Below, piece by piece: positions 47,211 through 54,854 of a stretch of 64,000 nucleotides of DNA (positions are counted from its first letter, which is position 1; the number at the start of each line of letters is the position of its first letter). The stretch is taken from contig NC_010505.1 in the NCBI RefSeq assembly GCF_000019725.1, forward strand, positions 3,103,001-3,167,000, in the 5' to 3' direction. Both the position numbers and the translations under genes were made by a program. The notes under the pieces were generated by a model. The model worked only from the letters and a program-made list of their open reading frames with translations, did no database searches and was not told the origin of the DNA. This stretch comes from Methylobacterium radiotolerans JCM 2831. GTDB lineage: Bacteria > Pseudomonadota > Alphaproteobacteria > Rhizobiales > Beijerinckiaceae.

Positions 47211-47235
47211 GGCGCCGGGTGATCCGCCCGGCGCC
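47211..47235. terminator. Hairpin between ATP-grasp and convergent glycosyltransferase genes
   Basis: GGCGCCGGG and CCCGGCGCC form a perfect 9-bp stem with a seven-base loop (TGATCCG), directly before the stop of the minus-strand glycosyltransferase gene. No T run. It resembles other hairpins between convergent pairs in this window. Confidence 0.6.
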
Positions 47236-48033
47236 TCACCAGGGGATGCGGCCGAAGCGGTCGACCAGCCGCTGGTACTCGGCGTTGCTCTCGGCCTTGG
47301 ACGTGCCGCCCTGGCCGACATCCGAGGTCCCGGAGCCCGGATGCACGAGGCGGCACACCAGCGGCAGGACGAAGCCGTGGCGCACGAGCTGCACGTTGGG
47401 CCCGCCGTTGCGCAGGACGTTGGCGAGCCACGGACGGACTTGGATCGCGTCCTGCAGCGTGACCGGCGCCGTCGCCTCGACGAGGTGGGCGCGGCGCAGG
47501 CCGGTCTCGGCGAGGCGGCCGAGCCACTCGTTGTCGTAGTGCCACTTCGAGGCCGGGCTGATCGCGCCGACCTGCGCGAAGGTGGTCCGCCGCATCAGCC
47601 AGCCCGACGGCGTCGCGAAGTCGTTGATCCGGACCACCTCGCCGGCCTCGTCGGTCTCCAGTTGCGTGGAGGACACGAAATCGAAGCTGTCGAGAGCCCT
47701 CAACGCGAAGCCCAGATAGGGCGGCAGCCAGTGATCGTCGTCCTCGAGGAAGCCGACGAGGTCCCAGCTGTCGTCGACGGCGCCGATGGCCGCGTTCAGC
47801 GCGGGGATCTGCCCCTTGCGCGCGCCGCGCGCGAAGGTGACCTGCGGGTGCGCGGCGAGCCGCGCCGGGATCTCGGTCTCCGGATCGGTCCCGACGAAGA
47901 AGTGGATCGTCGCCGGCCGGTCGAGCTCCTGGGCGTTGGCGCTCTCGATCGCGTGTTCCAGGAAGTACTGACCGGCCTTTCCGGCCAGGGTCGAGGGTTT
48001 GAGCCTCGACGGCGTGATGATCGCGATCCTCAT
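47236..48033 (-). CDS. Glycosyltransferase family 2 protein
   Basis: 265 residues. The GT-A fold starts MRIAIITPSRLKPSTLAGKA, with IHFFVGTDPETEIPARLAAH, GLKGQIPALNAAIGA-like QIPALNAAIGAVDD, the metal-binding LVGFLEDDDHWLPPYL and the acceptor-side FATPSGWLMRRTTFAQVGA. The acidic LEDDDHW motif is the DxD equivalent. Substrate unknown. It lies with a second transferase at 48083, same strand, both facing away from flagellin. Confidence 0.8.
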   Translation of the reverse strand: MRIAIITPSRLKPSTLAGKAGQYFLEHAIESANAQELDRPATIHFFVGTDPETEIPARLAAHPQVTFARGARKGQIPALNAAIGAVDDSWDLVGFLEDDDHWLPPYLGFALRALDSFDFVSSTQLETDEAGEVVRINDFATPSGWLMRRTTFAQVGAISPASKWHYDNEWLGRLAETGLRRAHLVEATAPVTLQDAIQVRPWLANVLRNGGPNVQLVRHGFVLPLVCRLVHPGSGTSDVGQGGTSKAESNAEYQRLVDRFGRIPW

Positions 48034-48082
48034 TCCCAGGCCTCACCGTGTCGGGCGACGCGCGCCTCGGCACGCGTCGCGG

Positions 48083-48814
48083 TCAGAGCTTGAAGGACTG
48101 CTCGCCGATGTGGCCGAGCTCCTTGCTGAGATACGGATCACACCAGATCCGGAAGCCGGCGGCGCGGACCCGATCGCTGAAGTCGAAGTCCTCGCCGATG
48201 TTCACGCCGGCTTCCTCGTCGACGCGGAAGCGGAAATAGGGCTTCCTCAGCTTGTCGAAGACCGTGGCCTTGATCAGCAGAAAGCCGGTCGGGATCCGGG
48301 ACATCTCCAGCAGACCCTTCGGCGCGTCGGCCGGCTGCTCCGGCAGAATGTCGCCCAGGAAGTGGAACGGGGCGGTGCGGCGCGAATAGGTCGCGCCGAT
48401 GATGTCGACTTGCCGCACGAGGAGCTTGAGCAGCGCGTCCTTCGGAAACGTCATGTCGCTGTCGATGAACAGGACGTACTCCGCCCCGTACTTCTGCGCG
48501 TATTCGAGGCCGAGGTTGCGGGCGTCGGCGACGATCGACGACTTCCCGACGACGATCGACATCGGCATCTCGCCGAGCGAGTGCATCATCGATCCGAGGC
48601 TCACGGCGAAGTCCGCGTGGACCATGGTCCCACAGGGGATCGCGATCGCCACATGGGGTAACTTCGGCGACGCGGAAGGGGTCGCGGCGCCAACATCACT
48701 GGACGCTTGAGCGATCACATCTGAGCTCCCTGCAAGGTTCGCCCCGTCCTCTCCGCGCCGGCCGAACCGGATCGGCCCCGGTCGGGCAGGCGCGACAGAA
48801 TTGGTCTGCGTCAC
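48083..48814 (-). CDS. Predicted glycosyltransferase next to flagellin
   Basis: 243 residues. The first 50 residues are low-complexity; then HVAIAIPCGTMVHADFAVSL, MPMSIVVGKSSIVADARNLGLEYAQKYGAEYVLFIDSDMTFPKDAL with the DSD metal motif, and IIGATYSRRTAPFHFLGDILPEQPADAPKGLLEMSRIPTGFLLIKA and GVNIGEDFDFSDRVRAAGFRIWCDPYL follow, typical of GT-A transferases in flagellar glycan clusters. It starts about 200 bases upstream of flagellin on the opposite strand. Confidence 0.78.
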   Translation of the reverse strand: MTQTNSVAPARPGPIRFGRRGEDGANLAGSSDVIAQASSDVGAATPSASPKLPHVAIAIPCGTMVHADFAVSLGSMMHSLGEMPMSIVVGKSSIVADARNLGLEYAQKYGAEYVLFIDSDMTFPKDALLKLLVRQVDIIGATYSRRTAPFHFLGDILPEQPADAPKGLLEMSRIPTGFLLIKATVFDKLRKPYFRFRVDEEAGVNIGEDFDFSDRVRAAGFRIWCDPYLSKELGHIGEQSFKL

Positions 48815-48935
48815 AGCTTATGGCTGCGGATGGTTAATGGATCTTGAAGACGGCCCGGGATCCATAAATACTGAGCCTCTCAAGGATCGATTCATTAACG
48901 ATCACTTCGGACGCACCGGGAGTCGGCAATTGATT

Positions 48936-48950
48936 TAACCCCTGCGAAAC
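48936..48950 (+). promoter_or_regulatory. CtrA-like box upstream of flagellin
   Basis: TTAA-CCCCTGC-GAAA matches the TTAA-N7-TTAA layout at six of eight positions. It ends 63 bases before the flagellin ATG. CtrA regulates flagellar genes in many alphaproteobacteria; whether this box is functional is not shown by sequence alone. Confidence 0.35.
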
Positions 48951-48973
48951 GTTTGGCGGACGATTACTGCCGT

Positions 48974-48988
48974 ACCCGAGAAACGGGT
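48974..48988 (+). promoter_or_regulatory. Hairpin in the flagellin leader
   Basis: ACCCG-AGAAA-CGGGT is a perfect 5-bp stem with a five-base loop, ending 25 bases before the flagellin start. It lies where the 5' untranslated region should be. FlbT binds structured flagellin leaders in Caulobacter; the same may apply here (inference). Confidence 0.4.
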
Positions 48989-49013
48989 GCATCAAATCAG
49001 AAAGATAAGACCC

Positions 49014-50231
49014 ATGTCCTCGATCACCCTGTCGGCCGCCACGCGTCAGAACCTGCTCTCGCTGCAGGACACCGCCCAGCTGATGGCGACCACGCAGAAC
49101 CGCCTCGCCACCGGCAAGACGGTCAACTCCGCCCTCGACAACCCGACCAACTTCTTCACCTCTCAGGCCCTCGACGGCCGCTCCTCGAGCCTGAACTCGC
49201 TCCTCGACGGCGTCTCCAACGGCATCCAGTCGATCCAGGCCGCCAACCAGGGCATCACCTCGATCCAGAAGCTCGTGGACCAGGCCAAGTCGATCGCCAA
49301 CCAGGCGCTCTCGACCCAGCTCTCCACCACCGGCACCGCCGCCAACGCCTACAGCGCCAGCACCGCCTCCCAGACGGTCCTGCTGACGATCAACGGCACC
49401 TCGGTCTCCGCAACGGTCGCCGCCTCCTCGAGCATCAGCGCCACCGTCGCGGCCCTGAACTCTGCGGTCAGCTCGGCCTCGACCGCGTCGAGCGGCTCGT
49501 TCGGCGCCGGCGCGATCTTCTCGGTCGACAGCACCGGCACCAAGATCGTCCTGAACGCCCAGGCGGACGTCGAATTCCAGAACTCCGGCAGCCAGACGGC
49601 GCTCGGCTTCACCGCCTCGGCCACCACCGCCTCGACCTACGGCACCGCCGCCAGCACCGTCGTCTCCAGCGACCTGTCGATCTCGGGCGTGACGCAGCGC
49701 GCCTCGCTGGCGAACCAGTACAACAACCTGCTCAACCAGATCACGCAGCTCGCCGGCGACGCCAGCTACAACGGCGTCAACCTCATTGCCGGCAAGGGCA
49801 ATGACTTGAACATCAAGTTCAACGACACCGGCAGCTCGACCCTCAACGTCGCCTCGGTCGACGCCACGGCGAGCGGTCTCGGTCTGTCGTCGATCACCAG
49901 CTCGAACAACTCGTCGAGCCAGAACGGTCTCGGCAACTTCCTGCTGAACTCGGACGTCAACAAGACCCTGGCGACCCTGACCAGTGCCGGCAACACGCTG
50001 ACCTCCGCGGCGAGCTCCCTGGGCTCGAACCTGTCGGTCGTTCAGAACCGCCAGGACTTCTCCAAGCAGCTGATCAACGTGCTGCAGACGGGTTCGGCCA
50101 ACCTGACGAACGCCGACCTGAACCAGGAGGCGGCGAACTCGCAAGCGCTGTCGACCCGTCAGTCGATGGGCATCTCGGCCCTGTCGCTGGCCAACTCCGC
50201 CCAGCAGGGCGTCCTCCAGCTCCTGCGGTAA
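49014..50231 (+). CDS. Flagellin
   Basis: 405 residues. The N-terminal D0/D1 helices (SSITLSAATRQNLLSLQDTAQLMATTQNRLATGKTVNSALDNPTNFFTSQAL) and the C-terminal D1/D0 helices (SVVQNRQDFSKQLINVLQTG, NQEAANSQALSTRQSMGISALSLANSAQQGVLQLL) are those of short alphaproteobacterial flagellins. The central domain is Ser/Thr/Ala/Asn-rich, with many possible O-glycosylation sites, and there is no Cys. The ATG at 49014 has AAGATAAGA upstream. Export is via the flagellar type III apparatus. It faces the two divergent glycosyltransferases. Confidence 0.95.
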   Translation: MSSITLSAATRQNLLSLQDTAQLMATTQNRLATGKTVNSALDNPTNFFTSQALDGRSSSLNSLLDGVSNGIQSIQAANQGITSIQKLVDQAKSIANQALSTQLSTTGTAANAYSASTASQTVLLTINGTSVSATVAASSSISATVAALNSAVSSASTASSGSFGAGAIFSVDSTGTKIVLNAQADVEFQNSGSQTALGFTASATTASTYGTAASTVVSSDLSISGVTQRASLANQYNNLLNQITQLAGDASYNGVNLIAGKGNDLNIKFNDTGSSTLNVASVDATASGLGLSSITSSNNSSSQNGLGNFLLNSDVNKTLATLTSAGNTLTSAASSLGSNLSVVQNRQDFSKQLINVLQTGSANLTNADLNQEAANSQALSTRQSMGISALSLANSAQQGVLQLLR

Positions 50232-50253
50232 GCGCCACGCACGTCGAAGAGAC

Positions 50254-50289
50254 GGGCCGGCCGGGTCTCCCCGGTCGGCCCTTCTCTTT
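50254..50289 (+). terminator. Intrinsic terminator of flagellin
   Basis: GGGCCGGCCGGG and CCCGGTCGGCCC pair over 12 positions (one G-T wobble) around a four-base loop, followed by TTCTCTTT. It lies 22 bases after the flagellin stop. This is the clearest intrinsic terminator in the window. Confidence 0.8.
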
Positions 50290-50491
50290 GGTCGCGCTCG
50301 CACGAACGCGAGGAGCACGGCGCAGGACCGACCCGGCAAGGCGTCTTGGCGCGAGCTCCCGTCCGCTCATGGCGGCGTGCGCGGCCGGGACGATCCAAAG
50401 GCCGTTCCGGCCCCGGGGTTGCAAAGCTTAACCGTATCGGCCAGCCTGTCCGTAGTTACTGCGTACCGATCCGAGCTGAGCCGGAGTGCCG

Positions 50492-50737
50492 ATGCGAGTG
50501 AATCACGAGCGCCGCCTTCTCAACAAGGCTGCAGAGGCACGGGATTACCAGATCTCGATCCGCCAGAAAGCCGACGCCTCCTGGCCCAGCGATCACAGCC
50601 GGCTGACGGCGCTCGAGAGCACGGGGCATCTCCAGCGGATCGACCTGCACGATGGCCCGGATGGATCCGTGGCGGTCTGGCAGATCACCGCGGCCGGCCT
50701 CTCGCAGCTTCAGGCTCTGACGTCGGGAGCCGAATGA
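50492..50737 (+). CDS. Small hypothetical protein (81 residues), possible winged-helix
   Basis: CCGGAG ends five bases before ATG 50492, which fixes the start. The sequence (HERRLLNKAAEARDYQISIRQKADASWPSDHSRLTALESTGHLQRIDLHDGPDGSVAVWQITAAGLSQLQAL) has the helix-helix-strand outline of a winged helix, but I cannot place it in a family. The next gene overlaps its stop codon by four bases (ATGA), so they form a small operon. Confidence 0.6.
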   Translation: MRVNHERRLLNKAAEARDYQISIRQKADASWPSDHSRLTALESTGHLQRIDLHDGPDGSVAVWQITAAGLSQLQALTSGAE

Positions 50738-50877
50738 TGGCGTCCGTGAAGATCCGCGCGACCGACGACGGGACCTTCGTGGTCTACCGCAACGGCGCGG
50801 CCGTCGCGTCGGGATTGACCCGCGAGCAGGCCGAGCGCTGCGCGACGGTTCTGGGCTGGATCGCGCAGGGGCGCTGA
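50734..50877 (+). CDS. 47-residue hypothetical protein, coupled to the preceding gene
   Basis: The tandem ATGATG at 50734 overlaps the preceding stop. The protein (MMASVKIRATDDGTFVVYRNGAAVASGLTREQAERCATVLGWIAQGR) is a beta-rich start plus one helix, like small DUF proteins of Methylobacterium. Translational coupling and its conserved-looking composition argue for a real gene despite its size. Function unknown. Confidence 0.5.
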   Translation: MMASVKIRATDDGTFVVYRNGAAVASGLTREQAERCATVLGWIAQGR

Positions 50878-50938
50878 CGGCACAGGGAGCCGTTTCCCGC
50901 CCCTCGGCGCGGCCGAGCGAGCGGCGACGGCAAGACCT

Positions 50939-51169
50939 CTATTCCGCGGCCTCCGCGTGGATGGCCTCACCGAGAGCCTCGCGCCGCGCGCTGTTCAGAA
51001 TGCGCTGCCGGGCTTGGGGCTCCTGTATCGCCTGCCAGAGGCGGAACAGCTCGGAGGTCATGCACAGCTCGCAGGCGTCGCCGTCCGGTGCGTAGAAGGC
51101 CTCGACCGGACAGCCAACGACGGCTGCGATCTCGCGCAGGCGCGCGACTGCTCGAACATCGATGGCCAT
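50939..51169 (-). CDS. 76-residue protein, paralogue of the gene at 43194-43424
   Basis: From ATG 51169; a GTG at 51187 is an alternative. The core LREIAAVVGCPVEAFYAPDGDA, CMTSELFRLWQAIQEPQARQRILNSARRE matches the other 76-residue protein in its GC-V-F, MTxEL, LW-I, P-AR-RIL-AR positions. The segment resembles the C-terminal part of rhizobial XRE regulators without the DNA-binding domain. It is on the opposite strand from its small neighbours. Function unknown. Confidence 0.6.
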   Translation of the reverse strand: MAIDVRAVARLREIAAVVGCPVEAFYAPDGDACELCMTSELFRLWQAIQEPQARQRILNSARREALGEAIHAEAAE

Positions 51170-51187
51170 CGGAGACGGAATTCCCAC

Positions 51188-51737
51188 ACGACACTCGCGC
51201 TCGGGCTACCATCGCCGAACCCGGGGCATCAAGGGATCGGTCTGTACCAGACCTGATCCGAACGTATCAGTTCGAACAGATCGGGGTATGTGGTCTCCAC
51301 GTCGACCGCGACGGGTGCGCCTCTGCAAAAGCCGAAGACGTGATCAGGGGCGGTAAGGTCCCGTCACGACCGGCGTAGTCGCGGCCCGCGACCGCCCGGG
51401 TCTGGCAGTGAGCCGCGTCGGATCAGTCACCGCGATCGACCGGACCTGCTGGATCACCATCGCCTGTCGATCCGGATGCCGCCCGCGGCGTCGATCAGGA
51501 TGTCAACGCCTGGCCGGTACGCGCCGCACGACCCGAAAGACCGACGGCGGCGGGACAAACCTGGCCGCCGAGCTGTTCACGCGGCCTCGGAATCGCTGAT
51601 TGTGCAGCAATCGGGGGGGCGTTCGACGAAAGATTATCGACCGGAAGCTTCCCGTTAACGAAGCGTAAACTTTTGTGACGTGATCCTGGGACAGTGATCG
51701 GGCGCAGGACCCGGCACGCAGATCGGGCGAGGTTCCG
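51188..51737. other. Intergenic region with possible regulatory boxes, no gene
   Basis: About 550 bases of GC-rich sequence with no convincing frame. A minus-strand stretch near 51458-51525 reads GVDILIDAAGGI, which looks like a Rossmann-enzyme scrap but could be chance. The right end becomes AT-richer and carries the CtrA-like box at 51655. Confidence 0.45.
51655..51669 (+). promoter_or_regulatory. CtrA-like box upstream of a small membrane protein
   Basis: TTAA-CGAAGCG-TAAA matches TTAA-N7-TTAA at seven of eight positions and is the best such match seen. It ends 68 bases before the ATG at 51738. It resembles the box at 45851 over 15 bases. Candidate only. Confidence 0.4.
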
Positions 51738-52025
51738 ATGATCGTCTTGATTGCCGCAGCCATCGTCAGCGGCCTCGCGACAGCCGCGATCCTGGCGCCG
51801 GTGAGCGCCCTGGCGGCAATGATCATCGCGCCCCTCGCGGCTAGCGCGTCCGCCATCCTCGCCTGCATCTTCATCGCGTGGCGCAACACCCGCGACGATG
51901 TCGGGCCGCCCGATCTCGAGGCGCAGGCCGACGCGATGGTGGCCGTCCTCTGCGAAGTCGCGCAACAGGGCAAGATCGTCCCGGTCGCCGCACCGGTCCG
52001 GGTCCGCGGTCCCCGGTCGGCCTGA
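51738..52025 (+). CDS. Small inner-membrane protein (95 residues)
   Basis: ATG 51738 has GAGG seven bases upstream. The first 50 residues form two hydrophobic helices (IVLIAAAIVSGLATAAILAP and ALAAMIIAPLAASASAILACIFIAW) followed by a soluble tail (NTRDDVGPPDLEAQADAMVAVLCEVAQQGKIVPV). No family is recognised. It precedes the LysR-family gene by 82 bases on the same strand but need not be linked to it. Confidence 0.65.
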   Translation: MIVLIAAAIVSGLATAAILAPVSALAAMIIAPLAASASAILACIFIAWRNTRDDVGPPDLEAQADAMVAVLCEVAQQGKIVPVAAPVRVRGPRSA

Positions 52026-52107
52026 TCCCGCCGCACGCCGGCCGCAATACCGGTGTTGCGGCCGGCCCCGTTGCCAGCAGCGCCGGTCGCGGCCCATTCT
52101 ACCCGCG

Positions 52108-53004
52108 ATGAGGCCGCCCGTACCCCTCTCCGCCGTCCGGATCTTCGAGGCTGCCGCGCGGCGGCGGTCGTTCAAGGCCGCGGCCGGTGAACTCAACCTG
52201 TCCCCGAGCGCGGTCAGCCATGCCCTGCGCAAGATGGAAGAGACCCTGGGCGTCGCGCTGTTCGAGCGGGTGGGCCAGGGCATCGCGCCGACACCGGCCG
52301 GGGAGGCGCTCCGCGACCATGTCGGCCGCGCCTTCGCGGAACTGGACCGCGGCTTCGATCTCGTGGCCAATCGCGGGCCGCAATTGCTCAGGCTGCACTG
52401 CGCGCCGAGCTTCGCCGCGCAGTGGCTGGCGCCGCGGCTGGCCCGGTTCCTGAGCGCCCATCCGGGCGTCGAAGTGCGGCTCGCCGCGGGCATGGACTAC
52501 GCCCGGTTCATCACCGACGAGTTCGATGCCGACATCGTGTACGGACCGCCCCGCGGCGAAGGTCTGGTGCGGCTGCCGCTGGGCCCGGAGACCGTCACGC
52601 CGCTCTGCGACCCGGCGCGGGCGGCCCGGATCCGCGAGCCGTCCGATCTGCTGGCGCAGACCCTGATCCAGAGCGACAACAAGCAGGTGCGCTGGACACA
52701 CTGGTTCGAGCGGAACCGACTCGCGACGCAGCCGAGCGCGGGCATCCGCTTCGACCGGAGCTTCCTGGCCCTGGCGGCCGCCGCGGACGGCCTCGGCGTC
52801 GCCCTGGAATCCACCCGCCTCGCCGAGCGGGAACTGGCGACCGGGCGCCTCGTCGCCCCGTTGTCCGGGCGCTCGCAGGACCTCAGCTACGTCGGCCACC
52901 ACTTCGTCTGTCCGGCCGACGCGCGCCGGCGGGCGCCGCTCCGGGTCTTCGCGCGATGGCTGACCGAGGAGCTCGGGGTACCGCTGGGTCCCGACCTCGC
53001 CTGA
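52108..53004 (+). CDS. LysR-family transcription regulator, GcvA-like
   Basis: 298 residues. The N-terminal winged helix (VRIFEAAARRRSFKAAAGELNLSPSAVSHALRKMEETLGVALFERVGQGI) is followed by a GcvA-type effector domain (LRLHCAPSFAAQWLAPRLARFLSAHPGVEVRLAA). It lies just upstream of the SDR/transketolase operon, same strand, with about 225 bases between, so it is the best candidate for its local regulator (inference). The effector is unknown. Confidence 0.9.
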   Translation: MRPPVPLSAVRIFEAAARRRSFKAAAGELNLSPSAVSHALRKMEETLGVALFERVGQGIAPTPAGEALRDHVGRAFAELDRGFDLVANRGPQLLRLHCAPSFAAQWLAPRLARFLSAHPGVEVRLAAGMDYARFITDEFDADIVYGPPRGEGLVRLPLGPETVTPLCDPARAARIREPSDLLAQTLIQSDNKQVRWTHWFERNRLATQPSAGIRFDRSFLALAAAADGLGVALESTRLAERELATGRLVAPLSGRSQDLSYVGHHFVCPADARRRAPLRVFARWLTEELGVPLGPDLA

Positions 53005-53230
53005 ACGCGGACAAAGATGACCGGGATTCACCTGCGGGTGCAAATTCCGCGTTTGTCGCGGGCGCGCCGCGCCGACACTCTCCTCCCGACAAGACAGGCG
53101 CGAGAAGACGACGCCGCAGAGTGCTCGATCCGCGGCCTCAGGACTCGACGCGCGGCTGACGGCCCGGTGTCTCCCGTCGCGACGACAGGTTCGATCCCGC
53201 GCAGTCGCGGATCGGCGGGAGGACTCTTCC

Positions 53231-53980
53231 ATGCTGTTGAACGACCGGGTGTGCGTGATCACCGGCGCAGCCTCCGCCCGCGGCATCGGCAAGGCCACCG
53301 CGCGGCTCTTCGCGCGCCACGGCGCCCGCGTCGCCGTCCTCGATCTCGACGTCGGCCAGGCCGAGGCCGCCGCCCGCGACATCGGGCCGGGCCATGTCGG
53401 CTTGGCCTGCGACGTCACCGACCGGGCGGCCTGCTCTGCGGCGGCGGATGAGATCGTCGGCCGCCTCGGGCGCATCGACGTGCTCGTCAACAACGCCGGC
53501 ATCACCCAGCCTCTCAGGATCATGGAGATCGAGCCGGAGGACTACGACGCGGTCACCGACGTGAATCTGCGCGGCACGCTCTACATGAGCCAGGCGGTGA
53601 TCCCGACGATGCGCGGCCGGGGCTCAGGCGCGATCGTGTGCATGTCGTCGGTCTCGGCCCAGCGGGGCGGCGGCATCTTCGGCGGGCCCCATTACAGCGC
53701 CGCCAAAGGTGGCGTCCTCGGCCTGGCGAAAGCGATGGCCCGGGAGTTGGGGCCCGACGGGGTGCGGGTGAATTCCGTGACCCCTGGCCTGATCCAGACC
53801 GACATCACGGGCGGCAAGCTCACGCCCGAGCTGACAGCCGAGATCGCCAGCGGCATCCCGCTCGGGCGCCTCGGTGTGGCGGACGACGTCGCCAACGCCT
53901 GCCTGTTCCTCGCCTCCGACCTGTCCACGTACATCACCGGCGCGGTGATCGACGTGAACGGCGGCATGCTGATCCACTGA
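53231..53980 (+). CDS. SDR-family NAD(P)-dependent oxidoreductase
   Basis: 249 residues. Classical SDR motifs are TGAASARGIGKATARLFARHG (cofactor loop), NNAG, the catalytic Ser in MSSVSAQRGG, Tyr and Lys in HYSAAKGG, and PGLIQTDITGG. The Asp after strand 2 (VAVLDLD) suggests NAD(H). Similar to FabG-like sugar or polyol dehydrogenases. First gene of the operon with the split transketolase (ten bases downstream), suggesting that it oxidises a polyol or sugar alcohol to the ketose substrate (inference). Preceded by GGAGGA. Confidence 0.92.
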   Translation: MLLNDRVCVITGAASARGIGKATARLFARHGARVAVLDLDVGQAEAAARDIGPGHVGLACDVTDRAACSAAADEIVGRLGRIDVLVNNAGITQPLRIMEIEPEDYDAVTDVNLRGTLYMSQAVIPTMRGRGSGAIVCMSSVSAQRGGGIFGGPHYSAAKGGVLGLAKAMARELGPDGVRVNSVTPGLIQTDITGGKLTPELTAEIASGIPLGRLGVADDVANACLFLASDLSTYITGAVIDVNGGMLIH

Positions 53981-53990
53981 GGAGGCCGAC

Positions 53991-54854
53991 GTGGCGATCG
54001 ACGTCCCGACCGAGCGGCCGCGCGCCGGCTCCAACGTGCCGCTCGCCGAGCGCGCCTATCGCATCCGCCGCCACGCCCTGCGCATGGGCGAGGTTCAGGG
54101 CCAGGGCTATATCGCCCAGGCGCTCGGCATCGCCGACGTGCTGGCGGTGAGCTACTTCCACGCCCTCACCTACCGGCCCGCGGATCCCGAATGGGAGGGT
54201 CGCGACCGCTTCCTGCTGTCGATCGGCCACTATGCCATCGCCCTCTACGCGGCCCTGATCGAGGCCGAGATCCTCCCCGAGGACGAGCTGGCGAGCTACG
54301 GCGGCGACGACAGCCGCCTGCCGATGTCCGGCATGGCCGCCTACACGCCCGGCATGGAGATCACCGGCGGCTCGCTGGGCCACGGGCTCGGCATCGCGGT
54401 CGGCATGGCGCTCGGGCTGAAGCGGAAGCGCTCCCGGAGCTTCGTCTACAACCTGTTCTCCGACGGCGAGCTGAACGAGGGCTCGACCTGGGAGGCCGCG
54501 ATGTCGGCCGGCTCGTTCAGGCTCAACAACCTGATCGGCCTCGTCGACGTGAACGGCATGCAGGCGGACGGCGCCTCGACCGGGGTGCTCGACTTCGAGC
54601 CGCTCGCACCGAAATTCGAGGCCTTCAACTGGTTCGTGCAGCGGGTCGACGGCAACGACATCGACACGCTGGTCCGGGCCTTCGACGCCGCCCGCGACCA
54701 CCCTGGCCCGCGGCCCCGGATCATCATCTGCGACACCCGCATGGCGAAGGGCGTGCCGTTCCTGGAGACGCGCGAGCGCAACCACTTCCTGCGGGTCGAG
54801 CCGGACGAGTGGCAGCGGGCCCTGGCGATCCTGGACGCGGGGAGAGTGCGGTGA
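53991..54854 (+). CDS. Transketolase, N-terminal (TPP-binding) subunit
   Basis: 287 residues from GTG 53991, preceded by GAGGAGG. It is the first half of a split transketolase: GHYAIALYAALIEAEILPEDELASYGGDDSRLPMSG, GSLGHGLGIAVGMALG and the TPP site NLFSDGELNEGSTWEAAM with NLIGLVDVNGMQADG. The normal GDG of the TPP/Mg motif is SDG here (Ser157-Asp158-Gly159). The C-terminal subunit overlaps by four bases (GTGA). Transketolases move two-carbon units between sugar phosphates. Confidence 0.92.
   Translation: MAIDVPTERPRAGSNVPLAERAYRIRRHALRMGEVQGQGYIAQALGIADVLAVSYFHALTYRPADPEWEGRDRFLLSIGHYAIALYAALIEAEILPEDELASYGGDDSRLPMSGMAAYTPGMEITGGSLGHGLGIAVGMALGLKRKRSRSFVYNLFSDGELNEGSTWEAAMSAGSFRLNNLIGLVDVNGMQADGASTGVLDFEPLAPKFEAFNWFVQRVDGNDIDTLVRAFDAARDHPGPRPRIIICDTRMAKGVPFLETRERNHFLRVEPDEWQRALAILDAGRVR

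Noticed and set aside
51458..51525. Minus-strand scrap GVDILIDAAGGI that looks like a Rossmann-enzyme fragment
   Set aside because: Only about a dozen suggestive residues, flanked by unrelated sequence and a stop; too short to separate a decayed gene from chance.
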